Shown here: positions 60,274 to 64,000 of the stretch, one piece after another
Layout: every line of letters begins with the position of its first letter
Numbering within the stretch: the first letter of the stretch is position 1
Source: Halopseudomonas pelagia CL-AP6
GTDB lineage: Bacteria > Pseudomonadota > Gammaproteobacteria > Pseudomonadales > Pseudomonadaceae
Reading direction: 5' to 3'
DNA: 64,000 bases
Assembly (NCBI RefSeq): GCF_000410875.1
Contig: NZ_AROI01000003.1
Coordinates: 229,206-293,205 of the forward strand
Translations under genes and position numbers: made by a program
Notes under the pieces: generated by a model
The model's input: the letters and a program-made list of their open reading frames with translations, nothing else
What the model was told of the DNA's origin: nothing
The model's database searches: none

Positions 60274-61817
60274 CAGACCGCAGCCGCCTGGGGGTGCGCC
60301 CGATAAGCGCCCTCGCGCATCAGGTTCAATGCATTGATGTAGGCCTTCGCCGAGGCCACGACAATATCGGTATCCGCCCCGTTACCGTTGACGATGCGCC
60401 CAGCTTTCTCCAGCCGAACGGTGACCTCGCCCTGGGAGTCCGTACCTTGAGTAATCGCATTGACCGAATACAACTGCAGGATGGATTCCGAATGGATCAT
60501 CTGCTCGATCGCCTTAAAAGTGGCATCCACAGGGCCAGAGCCTGGCGCACTGGCTTCCATTTCTTCGCCGTCAACATTCAACACCACCCGCGCCTGCGGC
60601 GTCTCGCCCATGCGCGAGGCGACATCCAGGTAGACCAGTTTCACATGCTCGACCGCTTCGGTCAGCGTGTCGGAAACCAGTGCCTGCAAATCTTCATCGA
60701 AGATCTCATGTTTCTTGTCCGCCAATTCCTTGAATCGGGCAAATGCCAGATTCATCTCCGCTTCGCTCTGCAGCTCTATACCCAGCTCAGCTAGCCGCGA
60801 ACGGAACGCATTGCGGCCGGACAACTTACCCAAGGACAGCTTGTTGGTATGCCAGCCGACTGACTGCGCACTCATGATTTCGTAGGTTTCGCGGTGCTTG
60901 AGTACGCCGTCCTGATGAATCCCCGACTCATGGGCAAAGGCATTCGCGCCGACGATGGCCTTGTTCGGCTGCACAACGAATCCGGTAATGCCCGAAACCA
61001 ATCTGGATGCAGCGAGGATATTTTCGGTGACGATCCCGGTCTGTACAGCCAACACATCCTCACGGGTGCGGATCGCCATGACGATCTCTTCCAGCGCGGC
61101 ATTACCGGCGCGCTCGCCCAGCCCGTTGATCGTGCATTCGACCTGGCGGGCGCCCGCGATCACCGCGGACAGCGAGTTGGCTACGGCCAGACCCAAATCA
61201 TTGTGGCAATGAACCGAAAAAATCGCTTTGTCGGCATTCGGTACGCGCCGAATGATCTGCCTGATCATCTCGCCAAACTGGTGGGGAATAGCATAGCCTA
61301 CGGTGTCGGGAATATTAATGGTGCGCGCGCCCGCATTGATTGCCGATTCGATGATACGGCAGAGAAAATCAATCTCTGAACGGCCTGCGTCCTCACAGGA
61401 AAACTCTACATCCGGGCACAGATTACGCGCACGCTTGACGGCGCGGACAGCCTGCTCAACCACCTGATCCGGTTGCAAGCGGAGTTTGTGCTGCATATGG
61501 ATAGGGCTGGTGGCGATAAAGGTGTGAATACGGCCACTGTTCGCGCCTGCGAGCGCTTCGGCGGCGCGATCAATATCCGCATCCATCGCCCGGGACAGGC
61601 TGCAGATGGTGCTGTCCTGAATGGTATCGGCAATCAGCTTGACCGCAGCAAAGTCCCCCGGACTGGCGATCGCGAACCCGGCTTCAATAACATCGACCTT
61701 GAGCTTTTCCAGCGCCTTGGCAATACGTAGCTTTTCTTCCTTGGTCATGGATGCGCCTGGGCTTTGCTCGCCATCACGCAGGGTAGTATCAAAAATAATC
61801 ACGCGATCCTGACTCAT
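60273..61817 (-). CDS. leuA: 2-isopropylmalate synthase (LeuA type 1)
   Basis: First step of leucine synthesis. The 514-residue protein is close to E. coli Leu[19 protein letters not shown] at the start, metal-binding [10 protein letters not shown] near residue 200, [14 protein letters not shown] near 298 and a C-terminal LeuA regulatory domain (from about 390) for leucine feedback. The start has AGGAG upstream (GAGGAGTACTTCCG ATG). P. aeruginosa carries its main leuA elsewhere, so its place here, coupled to a replication gene, is unusual. I see no Leu-rich leader peptide or attenuator in the 151-base upstream region. Confidence 0.94.
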   Translation of the reverse strand: MSQDRVIIFDTTLRDGEQSPGASMTKEEKLRIAKALEKLKVDVIEAGFAIASPGDFAAVKLIADTIQDSTICSLSRAMDADIDRAAEALAGANSGRIHTFIATSPIHMQHKLRLQPDQVVEQAVRAVKRARNLCPDVEFSCEDAGRSEIDFLCRIIESAINAGARTINIPDTVGYAIPHQFGEMIRQIIRRVPNADKAIFSVHCHNDLGLAVANSLSAVIAGARQVECTINGLGERAGNAALEEIVMAIRTREDVLAVQTGIVTENILAASRLVSGITGFVVQPNKAIVGANAFAHESGIHQDGVLKHRETYEIMSAQSVGWHTNKLSLGKLSGRNAFRSRLAELGIELQSEAEMNLAFARFKELADKKHEIFDEDLQALVSDTLTEAVEHVKLVYLDVASRMGETPQARVVLNVDGEEMEASAPGSGPVDATFKAIEQMIHSESILQLYSVNAITQGTDSQGEVTVRLEKAGRIVNGNGADTDIVVASAKAYINALNLMREGAYRAHPQAAAV

Positions 61818-62115
61818 CGGAAGTACTCCTCTTGTTGCTGTTATAGCGACGCGCACAGTCAATCCAGACTCGCCAAGGTCTGGCAATGGTTAGCCTCTAC
61901 TATACCTTATCCAACATCGCATCTGAGCCCCAACGCCTTCTGGCTACAAGGCAACCTTAAGAGCGCTTATGACTGCCCAACACCAAAATGACTGGCGGTT
62001 CACAATAGACTCGAGAAGGCGCTACTCTCATGTGAATATGAAAATGGCATCGACAGCCGCACCATCACGGCTTGGATGCACCGTTAAAACAACAACAGTT
62101 ACAGGTAGCTCGCGC
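61818..62115. other. divergent gap between leuA and the acyl-CoA ligase gene
   Basis: About 300 bases without a convincing gene. On the minus strand a TATAGT -10-like element lies about 80 bases upstream of leuA. A plus-strand frame from 61969 joins the ligase gene but its first 49 residues do not look like the family. No hairpin terminator is visible. Confidence 0.5.
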
Positions 62116-63780
62116 ATGTTCGAACGCCACTTCAAGGTCTGGCCCGCTCAAGTTCCAAGGGAGCTGGAGCTACCCGCCACCAGCATCTTTCACAACCTTA
62201 CCGTCTCGGCCTTGCGCTTTGGTGAGCATCCCGCGATTCATTATTACGGCACCGATGTTACCTATAACGAATTCAAACGGCAGGCCGAGGCGCTAGCTGG
62301 CTACCTTCAGCAAGCCGGCGTGAAGGCTGGCGATCGGGTGCTGCTATATATGCAGAATAGCCCGCAATATATCATTGGCTATTTCGCCATCCTGCGCGCC
62401 AATGCCGTAGTAGTCCCGGTCAACCCGATGAATCGCTCGGCCGAGATCAAGTACCTGATTGAAGACACCCAAGCCCCCGTCGCGCTTTGCGCCCAGGAAC
62501 TGCTTGAGCACATCTCGGGGCATATCGGTGAGGGGCATTTGCGTGAGGTCATTGTTAGCGCCTACTCCGAATACGTTAGCGAACCTACCGATCTGAATCT
62601 GCCCGAGGCCGTACGTGAACCTGCCACTGATCCAAAGCTACCCGGCGTGACACGCTGGCAAGCTGCCCTGGCGGCCCATCTGCCGCCGGGACCGCTGACG
62701 GCGGGCCCCAATGATCTATGCGTTATCCCCTACAGCTCAGGCACGACTGGCAACCCCAAGGGTTGCGTGCATACGCACCACAGCGTCATGGCGACTACCG
62801 TATACGGTGCCGTCTGGACCAATGCGCAGCATGACGTGGTGCACCTGGTCTCAGTGCCCATGTTCCATGTCACCGGCATGCAATCGTGCATGAACAGCAC
62901 GCTATACGTAGGCGGTACGCTAGTGGTTATGACGCGCTGGGACCGCAAGGTAGCAGCTGAGCTAATTCAGCGGGTCAAGGTGAATACCTGGCGCAACATT
63001 TCGACCATGGTCGTCGACATGCTGTCTGACCCGGATATCGATCAGTACGATATCAGCTCATTGAAAAGTATAGGCGGTGGTGGGGCAGCCATGCCCGCCG
63101 CCGTGGCTGCGAAACTGATCGACAAGACCGGCCTTATCTATATGGAAGGTTATGGCCTGTCGGAAACCATCGCTCCCACGCACGTTAATCCGCCGCAGGC
63201 CTGCAAACCGCAATGCCTGGGCATCCCCATTATTGGCGTCGACTCTCGGGTGATCAATGTCGATACCCTTGAGGAAGTAGGCCCTGGGGTTACCGGCGAG
63301 ATCATCATGCGCGGTGAGCAGATATTCAAGGGTTACTGGAACCGACCGGAAGCAACAGAAGAAGCCTTCGTCGAAGTCGATGGCCACCGATTCTTCCGCT
63401 CCGGCGATTTGGGATACTACGATGATGATGGTTATTTTTTCCTGGTCGACCGCGTCAAGCGCATGATCAACGCCTCAGGCTACAAGGTCTGGCCGGCCGA
63501 GGTCGAATCGCTCATGTATTCGCATCCAGCGATTCGTGAAGTCTGCGTGATCTCAACACCACATCCGCGTCGAGGCGAAACCGTTAAGGCTTTTGTCGTG
63601 CTGGCTGCAGGTAATGAAGAGACCAGCGAGGAAAGTATCGTCAGCTGGTGTCAGAACAACATGGCGGCTTATAAATGCCCCGTTGTAATCGAGTTTACCG
63701 ACAGCATTCCTAAGTCGCCTACCGGCAAGATAATGTGGCGATTGTTGCAAGAAGAAGAATGGGAAAAGGCGGCGCAGTGA
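62116..63780 (+). CDS. long-chain-fatty-acid/acyl-CoA ligase (AMP-binding)
   Basis: A 554-residue ANL-superfamily enzyme activating a carboxylic acid with ATP and CoA. Motifs in order: YSSGTTGNPKGCVHTHHS near 210, YGLSE near 340, RSGDLGYYDDDGYFFLVDRVK-region near 430 and the catalytic Lys in PTGKIMWR near 541. The start MFERHFKVWP follows AGGT about 10 bases upstream and gives the usual N-terminus; it resembles medium/long-chain ligases of the AlkK/FadD13 type. Substrate not determined. Confidence 0.9.
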   Translation: MFERHFKVWPAQVPRELELPATSIFHNLTVSALRFGEHPAIHYYGTDVTYNEFKRQAEALAGYLQQAGVKAGDRVLLYMQNSPQYIIGYFAILRANAVVVPVNPMNRSAEIKYLIEDTQAPVALCAQELLEHISGHIGEGHLREVIVSAYSEYVSEPTDLNLPEAVREPATDPKLPGVTRWQAALAAHLPPGPLTAGPNDLCVIPYSSGTTGNPKGCVHTHHSVMATTVYGAVWTNAQHDVVHLVSVPMFHVTGMQSCMNSTLYVGGTLVVMTRWDRKVAAELIQRVKVNTWRNISTMVVDMLSDPDIDQYDISSLKSIGGGGAAMPAAVAAKLIDKTGLIYMEGYGLSETIAPTHVNPPQACKPQCLGIPIIGVDSRVINVDTLEEVGPGVTGEIIMRGEQIFKGYWNRPEATEEAFVEVDGHRFFRSGDLGYYDDDGYFFLVDRVKRMINASGYKVWPAEVESLMYSHPAIREVCVISTPHPRRGETVKAFVVLAAGNEETSEESIVSWCQNNMAAYKCPVVIEFTDSIPKSPTGKIMWRLLQEEEWEKAAQ

Positions 63781-63808
63781 TTTCAGTTACAAGCTGCTCC
63801 TCTGCCCC

Positions 63809-63919
63809 GTCATTCCCGCGCAGGCGGGAATCCAAGCGCAGTTTTAGAGCGCGCTCCAGCTTGCGGTAATTGCGCATCAGGTCAAGATCAGCATGGATCC
63901 CCGCGTTCGCGAGGATGAC
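63809..63919. repeat. 111-bp MITE-like repeat with 26-bp terminal inverted repeats
   Basis: The ends (63809-63834 and 63894-63919) are imperfect inverted repeats of the common GTCATTCCCGCG...GGGAATCCA type. Translations of such repeats give the familiar SRLRGNDG peptide, seen here on the minus strand. It lies just after the acyl-CoA ligase gene and may serve as a transcript end. Repeats of this type are dispersed in many proteobacterial genomes; copy number here cannot be seen from one window. Confidence 0.75.
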
Positions 63920-63970
63920 TGGACGAGGGTCGGGAGCAGGTAGTTTGCGGCTTTTCCCCGCGCGCAAAGA

Positions 63971-64000
63971 AAAGCCCCACACTGTTTCCAGGCGGGGCTA
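63971..64000 (-). terminator. possible terminator at the right edge for a minus-strand gene beyond the window
   Basis: On the minus strand AGCCCC pairs with GGGGCT, with CTG-GAAA-CAG inside, followed by TTTTCTTT. It would end a gene that enters from beyond the right edge, convergent with the acyl-CoA ligase. The stem may continue beyond the window. Confidence 0.5.

Noticed and set aside
61818..61968. Leucine attenuator or riboswitch upstream of leuA
   Set aside because: No Leu-rich leader peptide, no terminator/antiterminator pair and no conserved riboswitch core could be found by eye.
61969..62115. N-terminal extension of the acyl-CoA ligase by 49 codons
   Set aside because: The extra residues are not family-like; the internal ATG at 62116 gives the usual N-terminus.
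63719..63982. Minus-strand open frame of 87 codons with an SRLRGNDG peptide
   Set aside because: This is the usual chance translation of a dispersed repeat; no ribosome site and it runs antisense into the ligase gene.

Overview
The window looks like chromosome from a Pseudomonas-related gammaproteobacterium, most likely a marine or saline lineage such as Halopseudomonas (an inference from gene content and order, not a database match). The order tldD / nitrilase / yhdP / rng / maf / mreDCB / gatCAB, then hpt / upp / uraA, hemH / MerR / phr, and pagL / murI / moeB / prmC / prfA / hemA / lolB / ispE / prs / rplY / pth / ychF matches the order I remember from Pseudomonas aeruginosa. Almost everything is core genome. 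There is no prophage, insertion sequence, CRISPR array or rRNA operon. Layout: (1) 1-9.8 kb, minus strand: the end of tldD, an amidase, the envelope protein YhdP, RNase G, Maf, and the cell-shape genes mreB-mreC-mreD. mreC appears to start at a rare ATC codon. (2) 10.1-16.1 kb, plus strand: gatCAB, a small RlpA-like protein, and a choline/betaine transporter gene broken by a one-base frameshift. (3) 16.2-22.5 kb: small envelope or hypothetical genes, a SulP transporter, and purine/pyrimidine salvage (hpt, upp, uraA). (4) 22.5-27.8 kb, minus strand: a type IV pilus minor pilin cluster pilV-W-X-Y1-E, without fimU or pilY2. (5) 28-31.6 kb: hydroxyacid dehydrogenase, LysE exporter, ferrochelatase, YfcH. 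(6) 31.9-40.8 kb, plus strand: the most interesting block. An FAD oxidoreductase and a Trp-rich small protein come first. A promoter/operator region with a perfect inverted repeat and a short leader ORF follows. Then comes a tightly overlapping operon: MerR (LitR-like) regulator, photolyase, NTF2-like protein, SDR, FAD amine-oxidase-like protein, DUF1365, cyclopropane-fatty-acid-synthase-like methyltransferase and a DUF2878 membrane protein. (7) 40.9-46.2 kb, minus strand: pagL, murI, moeB, prmC, prfA, hemA. (8) 46.3-56.4 kb, plus strand: TPR lipoprotein, lolB, ispE, tRNA-Gln, prs, rplY, pth, ychF, a large DUF748 envelope protein and tRNA-Met. (9) 56.5-61.8 kb, minus strand: a compact six-gene run leuA, putative DNA polymerase III psi, rimI, carbonic anhydrase, EamA permease and a homoisocitrate/isopropylmalate-dehydrogenase-like gene. 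(10) 62.1-64 kb: an acyl-CoA ligase, a 111-bp repeat with terminal inverted repeats, and the edge of a terminator. How the genes work together: most blocks are housekeeping (wall shape, translation fidelity and termination, tetrapyrrole and isoprenoid synthesis, lipoprotein sorting, PRPP and salvage). The block at 32-41 kb reads as a light or singlet-oxygen response module that joins DNA photorepair to chemical modification of membrane lipids. It runs convergently into a lipid A deacylase gene that has lost its usual catalytic Glu. Start codons were chosen from Shine-Dalgarno sites, overlap with the preceding gene and family N-termini. All family assignments come from reading the protein sequences and were not tested by searches.
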